A stretch of DNA of 56,582 bases from Nemertoderma westbladi. Lineage: Eukaryota; Xenacoelomorpha; Nemertodermatida; Nemertodermatidae. Below are positions 41,432 to 51,180 of the stretch, one piece after another. Within the stretch, counting starts at the first letter, position 1. Every line of letters begins with the position of its first letter. The DNA lies in NCBI GenBank assembly GCA_032718475.1, contig JAUCBJ010007225.1:1-56582 (forward strand), given 5' to 3'. A program made the translations under genes and the position numbers. Under the pieces are notes generated by a model. It saw only the letters and a program-made list of their open reading frames with translations, ran no database searches and was not told where the DNA came from.

Positions 41432-44236
41432 TTAATCGTTGGTAACGAGACTGTTTACATTATTGACACTTTCATTACAGGTTGATTTATAATCACTAAC
41501 ATTTCCAGACTCGTCCACATTATTGACAATGTCATTACTGCCGGTACCGGATATATAATCATTGGTATCGGGACTGTTTACATTAATGACACTTTCATTA
41601 CAGGTTGATTTATAATCACTAACATTTCCAGAACTGTCTACATTATTGACAATATCATTACTGCCGGTACCGGATATATAATCACCGGTAACGAGACTGT
41701 TTACATTATTGACACTTTCATTACAGGTTGATTTATAATCACTAACATTTCCAGAACTGTCCACATTATTGACAATGTCAATACTGCCGGTACCGGGTAT
41801 ATAATCGTTGGTAACGAGACTGTTTACATTATTGACACTTTCATTACAGGTTGATTTATAATCACTAACATTTCCAGAACTGTCTACATTATTGACAATG
41901 TTATTACTGCCGGTACCGGATATATAATCACCGGTAACAAGACTGTTTACATTATTGACACTTTCATTACAGGTTGATTTATAATCACTAACATTTCCAG
42001 AACTGTCTACATTATTGACAATATCATTACTGCCGGTACCGGATATATAATCACCGGTAACGAGACTGTTTACATTATTGACACTTTCATTACAGGTTGA
42101 TTTATAATCACTAACATTTCCAGAACTGTCTACATTATTGACAATATCATTACTGCCGGTACCGGATATATAATCACCGGTAACGAGACTGTTTACATTA
42201 TTGACACTTTCATTACAGGTTGATTTATAATCACTAACATTTCCAGAACTGTCTACATTATTGACAATATCATTACTGCCGGTACCGGATATATAATCAC
42301 CGGTAACGAGACTGTTTACATTATTGACACTTTCATTACAGGTTGATTTATAATCACTAACATTTCCAGAACTGTCTACATTATTGACAATATCATTACT
42401 GCCGGTACCGGATATATAATCACCGGTAACGAGACTGTTTACATTATTGACACTTTCATTACAGGTTGATTTATAATCACTAACATTTCCAGAACTGTCC
42501 ACATTATTGACAATGTCAATACTGCCGGTACCGGGTATATAATCGTTGGTAACGAGACTGTTTACATTATTGACACTTTCATTACAGGTTGATTTATAAT
42601 CACTAACATTTCCAGAACTGTCTACATTATTGACAATGTTATTACTGCCGGTACCGGATATATAATCACCGGTAACAAGACTGTTTACATTATTGACACT
42701 TTCATTACAGGTTGATTTATAATCACTAACATTTCCAGAACTGTCTACATTATTGACAATATCATTACTGCCGGTACCGGATATATAATCACCGGTAACG
42801 AGACTGTTTACATTATTGACACTTTCATTACAGGTTGATTTATAATCACTAACATTTCCAGAACTGTCCACATTATTGACAATGTCAATACTGCCGGTAC
42901 CGGGTATATAATCGTTGGTAACGAGACTGTTCACATTATTGACACTTTCATTACAGGCCGAATCATAATCACTAACATTTCCAGAACTGTCTACATTATT
43001 GACAATATCATTACTGCCGGTACCGGATATATAATCACCGGTAACAAGACTGTTTACATTATTGACACTTTCATTACAGGTTGATTTATAATCACTAACA
43101 TTTCCAGAACTGTCTACATTATTGACAATATCATTACTGCCGGTACCGGATATATAATCATCGGTAACGAGACTGTTTACATTATTGACACTTTCATTAC
43201 AGGTTGATTTATAATCACTAACATTTCCAGAACTGTCTACATTATTGACAATATCATTACTGCCGGTACCGGATATATAATCACCGGTAACAAGACTGTT
43301 TACATTATTGACACTTTCATTACAGGTTGATTTATAATCACTAACATTTCCAGACCTGTCTACATTATTGACAATGTTATTACTGCCGGTACCGGATATT
43401 TAATCGTTGGTAACGAGACTGTTTACATTATTGACACTTTCATTACAGGTTGATTTATAATCACTAACATTTCCAGACTCGTCCACATTATTGACAATGT
43501 CATTACTGCCGGTACCGGATATATAATCATTGGTATCGGGACTGTTTACATTAATGACACTTTCATTACAGGTTGATTTATAATCACTAACATTTCCAGA
43601 ACTGTCTACATTATTGACAATATCATTACTGCCGGTACCGGATATATAATCACCGGTAACGAGACTGTTTACATTATTGACACTTTCATTACAGGTTGAT
43701 TTATAATCACTAACATTTCCAGAACTGTCCACATTATTGACAATGTCAATACTGCCGGTACCGGGTATATAATCGTTGGTAACGAGACTGTTTACATTAT
43801 TGACACTTTCATTACAGGTTGATTTATAATCACTAACATTTCCAGAACTGTCTACATTATTGACAATGTTATTACTGCCGGTACCGGATATATAATCACC
43901 GGTAACAAGACTGTTTACATTATTGACACTTTCATTACAGGTTGATTTATAATCACTAACATTTCCAGAACTGTCTACATTATTGACAATATCATTACTG
44001 CCGGTACTGCCGGTACCGGATATATAATCGATGGTAACGAGACTGCTTACATTATTGACACTTTCATTACAGGTTGATTTATAATCACTAACATTTCCAG
44101 AACTGTCTACATTATTGACAATATCATTACTGCCGGTACCGGATATATAATCACCGGTAACAAGACTGTTTACATTATTGACACTTTCATTACAGGTTGA
44201 TTTATAATCACTAACATTTCCGGAACTGTCTACATT
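39024..44236 (-). repeat. Tandem array of a 123-bp unit, about 42 copies
   Basis: Each unit contains the palindrome CCGGTACCGG (some units GCCGGTACTGCCGGTACC), TTTACATTATTGACACTTTC, and ACTAACATTTCCAGAACTG. Variants differ at a few sites (for example the GATTTATAATC or CGAATCATAATC forms). The array shows a higher-order repeat of 16 units (1968 bp): the block at 40936-42903 recurs from 42904. The unit is 41 codons and stop-free in the frame of the downstream LINE enzyme, except for two identical stops at 41432 and 43400. Confidence 0.93.
41432..42934 (-). CDS. Middle open frame of the repeat array
   Basis: About 12 repeat units in the same frame as the flanking ones, ended by a TAA at 41432 identical in context to that at 43400. 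The apparent start is a GTG in a repeat variant, not an ATG, so this is not an independent gene. Confidence 0.4.
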   Translation of the reverse strand: MNSLVTNDYIPGTGSIDIVNNVDSSGNVSDYKSTCNESVNNVNSLVTGDYISGTGSNDIVNNVDSSGNVSDYKSTCNESVNNVNSLVTGDYISGTGSNNIVNNVDSSGNVSDYKSTCNESVNNVNSLVTNDYIPGTGSIDIVNNVDSSGNVSDYKSTCNESVNNVNSLVTGDYISGTGSNDIVNNVDSSGNVSDYKSTCNESVNNVNSLVTGDYISGTGSNDIVNNVDSSGNVSDYKSTCNESVNNVNSLVTGDYISGTGSNDIVNNVDSSGNVSDYKSTCNESVNNVNSLVTGDYISGTGSNDIVNNVDSSGNVSDYKSTCNESVNNVNSLVTGDYISGTGSNNIVNNVDSSGNVSDYKSTCNESVNNVNSLVTNDYIPGTGSIDIVNNVDSSGNVSDYKSTCNESVNNVNSLVTGDYISGTGSNDIVNNVDSSGNVSDYKSTCNESVINVNSPDTNDYISGTGSNDIVNNVDESGNVSDYKSTCNESVNNVNSLVTND

Positions 44237-44371
44237 AGTAGACAGTTCCGGTACCTCTTTCTTTCCTGATTTTAGGGTATATTCGAGCGAAAAGTAGCAT
44301 TTTAAGAATTTGTTGATGTATAAATTTATGGTCATGTGGATGGGGCGAGCCATGTTATATGGCAAGACCAT
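43400..44371 (-). CDS. 5' open frame: leader plus seven repeat units
   Basis: 323 codons starting with MVLPYNMARPIHMTINLYIN, a mildly hydrophobic, basic leader, then about seven 41-residue repeats, in the same frame as the LINE enzyme. It ends at a TAA (43400) created by one base change in the GDYIS block. I see no conserved domain. The repeats are rich in Asn, Ser and Asp with one Cys per unit and sequon-like NVS and NES. It may be the true start of a long LINE protein in an intact copy, or an incidental frame across a 5' UTR array. Confidence 0.4.
   Translation of the reverse strand: MVLPYNMARPIHMTINLYINKFLKCYFSLEYTLKSGKKEVPELSTNVDSSGNVSDYKSTCNESVNNVNSLVTGDYISGTGSNDIVNNVDSSGNVSDYKSTCNESVNNVSSLVTIDYISGTGSTGSNDIVNNVDSSGNVSDYKSTCNESVNNVNSLVTGDYISGTGSNNIVNNVDSSGNVSDYKSTCNESVNNVNSLVTNDYIPGTGSIDIVNNVDSSGNVSDYKSTCNESVNNVNSLVTGDYISGTGSNDIVNNVDSSGNVSDYKSTCNESVINVNSPDTNDYISGTGSNDIVNNVDESGNVSDYKSTCNESVNNVNSLVTND
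44220..44251. repeat. 14-bp perfect inverted repeat at the array edge
   Basis: CCGGAACTGTCTAC, 4 bases, then GTAGACAGTTCCGG. The first arm belongs to the last repeat unit and the second starts the non-repetitive leader. Confidence 0.9.
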
Positions 44372-44399
44372 ATTACTACCATCACTTTTGGAGAAAAAT

Positions 44400-45049
44400 T
44401 ATTTCCTGTTAATTAATAATGCATTAATACATCAACTCTAATTGATCATATTATAATATAAAAACAATATTACACTATATAATAATAGGAATACGAAAAA
44501 CCTAAACGCAACATTTAATACAATGCAAAAGAACTGATAGTTTTCCACTGCTGGGACAGTAATGAAATAATACTCTTCTATTCTAACACCCCCCATAATT
44601 TATTAACGACAGACACCCTTATAGTTATAGGAAGTGAGACACGATAATTTAACATTTCAACAGTTCCTTTATTATTAGTTTTTATAGTTAAAAAATAATA
44701 ATAAAGGGCTTGATTAAGCTAAACTTGATTAAGTACTTTCTTTGATATTGCAATCAATGTTAGGGTGAAATGTGAACATATTAACAATATGTTTATCATT
44801 TTTATATTAAGTATATCATTTATAAATTATAAGGCATAAGCCTAGATATAAAGATATATTCGTACTTTTTCATAATATATTTATTAAATTATTATATAGT
44901 TATGTAAACGATTATGATTTAATTAAATTGTATTTAATGGGTGAACCTTTTTTTCACTGATATCTAGAACAACACAACTCCAATAAATCTAAATATATAC
45001 AAAATAATTACAAAATCAAATACTAAAATCAGGAAATTACTCCTACTTT
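44400..45049. other. AT-rich spacer downstream of the C6orf136-like gene
   Basis: No gene seen. The 3' UTR of the minus-strand gene at 45050 should lie at the right end. Confidence 0.4.
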
Positions 45050-46324
45050 TTACCTATAACCATGGTTACATGGTGTTAACGCTTTATCTATTCGCGACGG
45101 CTGCACCATCTCTTTGAGTTTACTCAAGAAATGCGAGTCGTCCGGGGTAATATTACCGAGACTGTGTTTGTGAATGAGTCCGTCCCCGGCCACAGTGAAT
45201 ACGGAGAACGCATCGAAGGAGTACAAGTAGGGGAACAACCGGAAGCGATTTATACGAATTCGCCAACGTACTGATACCTCGCCTCGCTCGGGATCCGGAC
45301 TCATTGAGAGTACCTGGATAGTGGAGCCGCGGCCGTGAACAACGATGTAGAACCACTTGAAACAGCCGAGGAGGAACCTATACGGGAGAATTCCCTGGCA
45401 GGAGAATCTGAAAGGTTTAACCGTCTCGAAAAATATGTTTTTATGGATGAGTTTCGTGCCGAGAGGAAGTTGGAAAAAAAGCGGCATAAGGGAGTAAAGG
45501 TTGTCGCATACGAGAGCCAACTGCTCGGGGGATGCTCGGCGTAGTTCCGGAGGGAGTTGGGACCCGTCGGATTTACTGCGAGTCGCGATGGGCGGGTGAA
45601 TTACCGGCGGCGGAGTGAAGTAGTCCGCGGATAGTGAGGGTCCGTTAGTTGGCGAAGTCACGTTGTCCCAAACACAGGAACCTTTTGGATCCCGGACCAA
45701 ATGTAGATTAGTAGGCCTACTAGGGCTATTAGCGGTATTATTATATGTAAGCGAGCTGCACAACGCTACCTGTGATAATAATAAACCGGGACTGGGTTGT
45801 CTTTCCCAGGTAACAACACTGTCAACAGTAGCATTGATACTGACCAGTGGAACGTTGTCTAAATGATACTTCTCCAATTTATTATTTCGTACCGGTACCG
45901 GTACCAAAGGGCCGCCTACTTTCTTTATTTTCCGATCAAATTGCTGTAAGTGATAAAGTTTATTTAACCGACTATCGTTACCTTTACCGGGAAACGCGGG
46001 AAGGAAACATTCGAGAGGGATTCTTGGCTGACCTAATCGCGATATCATCTGCACGTTGCACGTATTAGTGGACCCATAAAAACGCTGTTGTTGCAAATTG
46101 AAATCGAATTGTGATTGGATGAAAGGGCCGTGTTTGTTGTGTTTTGAATACCATAAATTATGTGATGTAGGCCGAGTGGTAGTTGGTCTTAATACCGGTA
46201 GTAAATCGTGTGCACATTTTGGAAAGGTTAACAAATCCGAATTCCCTCGCATCCACGTTATTAGAGTTACCGGTGTAGAGAACTTTACCGCATACATCGC
46301 GCTTGCGCTTGATCTACAAATCAA
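45050..46324 (-). CDS. C6orf136-like DUF2358-family protein
   Basis: 424 residues in one uninterrupted frame. The C-terminal 140 residues match the plan of C6orf136/DUF2358: LVCDNLYSLMPLFF, FETVKPFRFSCQG, LGCFKWFYIVVHGRGST, VSVRWRIRINRFRLFPYLY, DAFSVFTVAGDGLIHKHSLG and NITPDD. The fold belongs to the NTF2-like group. Vertebrate C6orf136 is a poorly characterised, probably mitochondrial protein. The first 27 residues (MICRSSASAMYAVKFSTPVT and on) lack acids and carry Arg/Lys, compatible with a mitochondrial presequence. Residues 30-270 are low in conservation signals. This is a host gene standing between LINEs and a SINE. Absence of introns suggests either a compact gene or an old retrocopy. 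Confidence 0.75.
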   Translation of the reverse strand: MICRSSASAMYAVKFSTPVTLITWMRGNSDLLTFPKCAHDLLPVLRPTTTRPTSHNLWYSKHNKHGPFIQSQFDFNLQQQRFYGSTNTCNVQMISRLGQPRIPLECFLPAFPGKGNDSRLNKLYHLQQFDRKIKKVGGPLVPVPVRNNKLEKYHLDNVPLVSINATVDSVVTWERQPSPGLLLSQVALCSSLTYNNTANSPSRPTNLHLVRDPKGSCVWDNVTSPTNGPSLSADYFTPPPVIHPPIATRSKSDGSQLPPELRRASPEQLALVCDNLYSLMPLFFQLPLGTKLIHKNIFFETVKPFRFSCQGILPYRFLLGCFKWFYIVVHGRGSTIQVLSMSPDPERGEVSVRWRIRINRFRLFPYLYSFDAFSVFTVAGDGLIHKHSLGNITPDDSHFLSKLKEMVQPSRIDKALTPCNHGYR

Positions 46325-46359
46325 TTTAAACAGTTAAATGCAGAAATATAACGACAAAC

Positions 46360-46620
46360 AAGCTTAGTACTGCAGTACTGTAGTACAGTAGTAGGCCTAG
46401 CAGAGTAGGCCTACAGTACTGCAGTACTGCAGTAGTCAGGTAGTACAGTCTGACAGTACAGCAGTAGTACTGCACCGGAAGTTCAGTAGTTGTAGGCTAG
46501 TACTGTAGTAGTAAGTACTGTACAACTCTGTAGTTGTAGTAGTTTACATCAGTCATCACCCCTGCAGTTATGCATAGGCACTCCTCAGACTGTCAGACAG
46601 TCAGACTGCCAGGACCTACC
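46360..46620. repeat. Cryptically simple CTGCAGTACTGTAGTA-rich tract
   Basis: Irregular reiteration of CAGTA, TACTG and AGTAC with embedded GTAGGCCTA. It lies directly upstream of the minus-strand gene at 46324, so it overlaps that gene's promoter position. Confidence 0.75.
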
Positions 46621-46942
46621 CTGATTTTTATTAAGAAGCTCTTAGCTTCTTTCAGTCTTTCCTGTCTCAATTTATCAGCAGAATTTTGTTGTTGGACATG
46701 AAAAAAAAGAAAAGAAACAACTGGCATTTAGCTCCCTGATTGGCTAGAGCTACAATATCATCTTTAGGCCTTCCCAAGCAGCCTTTAATCAGCCTTGATA
46801 GGCAGACTGTCGGTAGAAGTTCATTCATTCCCTATCCATCCACTCATACTCCATGTAGGAGGAGGGAGATGTGTGTGTTTAGGTATGCGGTCAATGACAT
46901 CAATATTATTACTAACTTAAAAGGAATACTTGTTACATACAT

Positions 46943-47226
46943 AGGTTCCACCTTGGTGTAGTGGTCGCATTGAATTCACATCTCCTGTAGGTCGTGGGTT
47001 CGATCCTCACATGGGCCAGGGCAGTTTTCGTTTCGGCACGAATGCTTTAAAGGGACCAGCCAGGGCGCATCTCTGCCTTGCATCCTTAAGTGGTGGCTAA
47101 ATGAGTACTGGTGTTTCCTCTGGGGAGTAAAGTTCTGGGGGGACCGCACTGGAAATAAGTCGCCAGACTTTGTGCGTAATCCATGGCCTAGCGGCCGAAG
47201 AAAATTTACTTTTTACTTTACTTTAA
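46943..47226 (+). mobile_element. tRNA-headed SINE
   Basis: A box TTGGTGTAGTGGT (from 46953) and B box GGGTTCGATCC (46996-47006). A 200-bp unrelated body follows with GGAAATAAGTCGCC (near 47150), a block similar to GGAAATAAGCTGC in the LINE tail at 29860. The tail is (TTTAC)n-like. It probably uses a LINE partner for mobility. Confidence 0.75.
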
Positions 47227-47460
47227 TACTAATATTCACTACAACCTGAGGTGTGTGTTTATCAGTTTATTAACTGATGAAAGAAATAAATTATTGTTTT
47301 ACGAAAGTGAGTATTTGTGTAAGCTTACTTATTTGCTGTATTATTATTTAATCTAAATGTACATAATAGTTTTAATAAATTATTTTACAAAAATGTTTCC
47401 AATTCTTAGTTAGGCCTGCTGCTTACGGGATCGTGTTAATTAGGCCAAATGAAAATTTCA

Positions 47461-47499
47461 TGTCCGTCTGTCTGTCTGTCCGTCCACCGGTCCGTCCGT
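47461..47499. repeat. GTCTGTCT/GTCCGTCC microsatellite
   Basis: Run of TCCGTCTGTCTGTCTGTCCG type with a CCACCGG interruption. Confidence 0.85.
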
Positions 47500-47990
47500 A
47501 ATAAATAATTCATTCGTAAATAACTTTTGATGATTTTAACCATTTTCAACCAAATTTTGTATAGGTATACTAGAGAAAAAGTTCCAATATTTTGAGACGG
47601 AGTAAAACCCCTGTTAAAAATAGGGCAATTTTTTTTGTTAAAAATGGGGAAATTTGGAATTGTGGCAGGCTATACGAATATAAACCTCATCAACATAAAC
47701 GAATTATACAAACGTGCATAGAAGCACATAAACTACACATTAAATTTCTCAAAATTACAGAAAATACATTTTTTAAATGGGCTAATTAGTAATATCGGTA
47801 CTACTGTAGTTATTACAATCTTTCTGGATCAAGTCAAATTCGTCGCAGTTTTTCTACTGGGGTTTGTGTTTCCTTCTGAATTTTATCCATTAAACACTAT
47901 TTGACGATTTAGAGACCGGGTGGGCTTCCTTATCATTATAGTTTCACAGTTATTCATATGATTCTCACGTGCAGCATCCACTTGGATGAT

Positions 47991-49131
47991 TCTAAATTAG
48001 GAAAACACTAGTAAAACAGTAAAACACTTGGAAAACATAGCAAAAGTATTGTAAAACACACGGAAAACAGTGAAAATATTGATCAGCAGGGAATTTAACA
48101 CATGTACTTCTCTGAATTGACAATCCTAAATGTACTCCTCGCATAGCACCCCTTAAGTAATCACCGTAAAACATAGGGAAAACACTATAAAAACACTATA
48201 AACCTTCCGGAAAACAGTGAAAAAATTGATCAGCATTAAATTCTACCTATATGCTGCAAAAAAATAAATTGAAAGAGTCTAATACTGCCCAGAAAGCTTG
48301 TTGCCAGGCAACCAAAGAACTGTAACCAATCAGCATACGGTGCAGGTGCAGTATCAGTACAGCAGTACTATCGTTGTTTTACCGGTCAGTCGGTAGAGGC
48401 GCAAAGTACCAGTATTGCTGTATTCTGGTAGGCCTATTACCTGATTACAGATTACAGTATTAGTGCTGTAGTGCAGTAGTGTAATGCTGTAATGTCCCAT
48501 GGCTATGGCACTATCTCTGTAACCAGGCTGCCAGGCTGTCTTAATACTGTAATGCTTACCGGTACTACTCAGCTACTAAATATATAAATATTTACAGCTC
48601 TATAACTAACCCTAACAATACTGCAATATCTGAATACTGGAATACACTACTGCACTACAGCACTAATACTGTAATCTGTAATCAGGTAATAGGCCTACCA
48701 GAATACAGCAATACTATGGTACTTTGCGCCTCTACCGACTGACCAGTAAAACAAGGATAGTACTGCTGTACTGATACTGCACCGTATCCTGATTGGTTAC
48801 AGTTCTTTGGTTGCCTGGCAACAAGCTTTCTGGGCAGTATGAGACTCTTTCAATTTATTTTCTTGCAGCATATAGGTAAAATTTAATGCTGATCAATTTT
48901 TTCACTGTTTTCCGGAAGGTTTATAGTGTTTTTATAGTGTTTTCCCTATGTTTTACGGTGATTACTTAAGGGGTGCTATGCGAGGAGTACATTTAGGATT
49001 GTCGATTCAGAGAAGTACATGTGTTAAATTTCCTGCTGATCAATATTTTCACTGTTTTCCGGGTGTTTTACAGTACTTTTGCTATGTTTTCCTAGTGTTT
49101 TACCGTTTTACTAGTATTTTCCTAATTTAGA
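47991..49131. repeat. 1.14-kb palindrome (long terminal inverted repeat element)
   Basis: Arms of about 490 bp (47991-48484 and 48643-49131) are inverted around a 158-bp centre. The ends are TCTAAATTAGGAAAACACTA and its complement. Arms contain GTTTTCC/GGAAAAC reiterations. A 60-codon frame occurs on both arms (47992-48174 minus and 48948-49130 plus) only because the arms are copies; it is not a gene. Probably a foldback-type non-autonomous element. Confidence 0.85.
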
Positions 49132-49435
49132 ACTATCCCATCCACTTCAAGGAATGGCTTGGATACTTTTCATTTTCATTAACAGATAAACTGATATTTT
49201 CTGTTGTAGTAACTGTAAAAACAGTAATTTACGGAGATTTTAAACCAACAATCGTAAGGCAAACACTAATTTGCGGTTTACTCGAAATGACGTTTTGGGA
49301 CTTGCGGTCTTTTTACATCGCACGGCAGAATTGCAGCTTACAAAGCATTGTGTCTGTGTGACAAATGATACCATAAACGTCGCTTACCAGAAATAACACG
49401 CAAGTAAACATTCGAAAAAAGGTCAATGATAGTGA

Positions 49436-49454
49436 GGGGGGGGGGGGGGGGGGG
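49436..49454. repeat. Poly-G tract, 19 bases
   Basis: Uninterrupted G run. Confidence 0.95.
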
Positions 49455-49928
49455 ACTTGATTCCTTAGGATGATTCCATATAGATGGAAAACGCAACGTG
49501 GAAGACATACAACACCCAATAAATATGATACCAATGAGATATGATAAAAATGTCGATTATATTTCGACATTAAGTTGAACATTTGAGGATAAAATTCACA
49601 ATTGATATAAAAGATCTTCATTGCTTATTGACATACAGTACATTTCTCACTTAATGGGAGTACTGACTGGACACTGGACTGCATCTACCGTAATAAACGA
49701 CTTATGCTCTAGTCACATTAAAATTAAAATCAATCTTTGGATATGAATGATTTATGATTTATATTACAAGTAATTATCATAATTGTAATAGTAGCACCGT
49801 TTGAAACTGTATTTGAATAATATTGTCAGAAAATATTTTGTGTGAAACTTGAACGAAGACGTGGACAAGTGGACAGTCGCGCTGAAGCTAGAGAGCTTCT
49901 TTCGCGGTGCGCCAGCACCGCCAGCTAG

Positions 49929-50520
49929 TTATTGATAGCAACAATGTGTTGGCAAGCTGTATTTTTCGAGGTAATAGTTCTTATGCATTTATTATAGGAA
50001 GGGATCTAGGGGTCTTAACCTCGAGTGATATGTTTATTTTACCGAAAATAACTTATCTTTTATTGGCGCAATTCTAGGGTTAAGACCCCTAGATCCCTTC
50101 CTATAATAAATGCATAATAACTAACACCTCGAAAAATACAGCTTGCCAACACATTGTTACTATCAATAATAAAAATCAGGGGCTAATAAAATGGCAGCTG
50201 GCTTTGAAATTAATACTCCATATCTCAAGAACCTGGCCTAGTGGTTGTAGTCTCGGCTTCCACCTCGAGGTCCCAGGTTCGAATCCGACACCACGCTGAA
50301 TGAGACCCAGTAAGGTCGAAACGCGTACGTGGTTTGGAGAGATATGAGATATTAATTTAATAAAAATTACGCGATTCCTAAATTTGTAAACTACCCGGTT
50401 AAAAAAGTACGCATGTGATGGGATTAGTCCTACAATTGCGCCAATAAAAGATAAGTTATTTTCGGTAAAATAAACGTATCACTCGAGGTTAAAGACCTCT
50501 AGATCCCTTCCTATAATAAA
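49929..50520. repeat. Compound inverted repeat
   Basis: The block 49988-50073 recurs inverted at 50434-50520 (86-87 bp, end TTTATTATAGGAAGGGATCT), defining a 533-bp element. A second inverted copy covers 49929-50020 against 50078-50172, so the left flank is also present inverted inside. A tRNA-like SINE head lies between. Confidence 0.8.
50226..50335 (+). mobile_element. tRNA-like SINE head inside the compound inverted repeat
   Basis: A box TGGCCTAGTGG (50234-50244) and B box AGGTTCGAATCC (50275-50286), with spacing near that of a tRNA. The ends do not form a clean acceptor stem, and there is no clear tail. Confidence 0.6.
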
Positions 50521-51106
50521 GGACCTACCCTAACTGACAACGTGCATTAAGTAATAAGTCAAATATCCAATAATAATTATTATGAAATAATAATGATAAT
50601 TTAAAGCGCAAGGTGATAGAATGTGTTATAACTTTGAACCAACCATGGACGAACCCAGCAACCCCTACCCCCAGCCCCACTATACAGTATCACATATCAG
50701 GATCCAATTTACAATGTTCTATTTTTCAGTTTGCCTGACAACCAGTGCAAACATTAATACATATTTAGTTTAGTATTAATTATTATCAAAATTCATTTTT
50801 TTTATCACTAAAATTAATCATTTATTTAACTAAATCTCTTCCATTAAAATTAATCATTCTGTGATGGTATTTTGTGATGATACTTCTCTTCCCCTTTCTG
50901 ACTTCACTGTCTCGTTCCTGTCGGTTAGGAGTGGATCAAGACACACGAACGTTGTTTCCGCCCCACAGATTGTAAATAAAGTTTAGTTCGATTGGCATGG
51001 ACATATAAGTTATTTCAATTATTTAAACTGCACAACTATTTTCTAGAGCACAATAGAAGGGTGACACGATAGGTGAAGTTTGTAAGTTTCAGGATAGTTA
51101 TTTTTA
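50521..51106. other. AT-rich sequence, no gene recognised
   Basis: The end of a possible decayed repeat (AATAAAGTTTAGTTCGATTG at 50976-50995) resembles an LTR or 3' UTR end, but no partner is visible. Confidence 0.35.
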
Positions 51107-51180
51107 CAGAACACAGCAGAACACAGTAGAACACAGCAGAACACAATAGAATACAGGCGGAACATAGGCGAACACAGCTG
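51107..51180. repeat. Short-period tandem repeat GAACACAGCA
   Basis: About six imperfect units of 12-13 bp of the form CAGAACACAG. Confidence 0.8.

Larger units (their letters stand above)
35815..44371 (-). mobile_element. CR1/L2-group LINE with 123-bp repeat array
   Basis: Minus-strand element. The 3' end has (TAA)n-type tails near 35817-35845 and a GCGCTTAGAGCTTAAATG 3' UTR. The endonuclease-RT gene (36077 to about 39020) is free of stops. Upstream is a 5.2-kb array of a 123-bp unit continuing in the same frame. Its 5' boundary is unclear: the array ends at 44236 and an ATG-bearing leader reaches 44371. No target duplication was identified. Confidence 0.8.

Noticed and set aside
39024-44236. 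CRISPR array or structural-protein gene (silk or adhesive type)
   Set aside because: The units are contiguous 123-bp tandem copies without unique spacers, and the frame runs into a LINE endonuclease-RT.
47992-49130. Identical 60-codon frames on opposite strands
   Set aside because: They are the two arms of one palindrome; the composition is non-protein-like and driven by GTTTTCC repeats.
50226-50335. Functional tRNA gene
   Set aside because: The A/B boxes are present, but I cannot pair a full acceptor stem, and it lies within a compound repeat.
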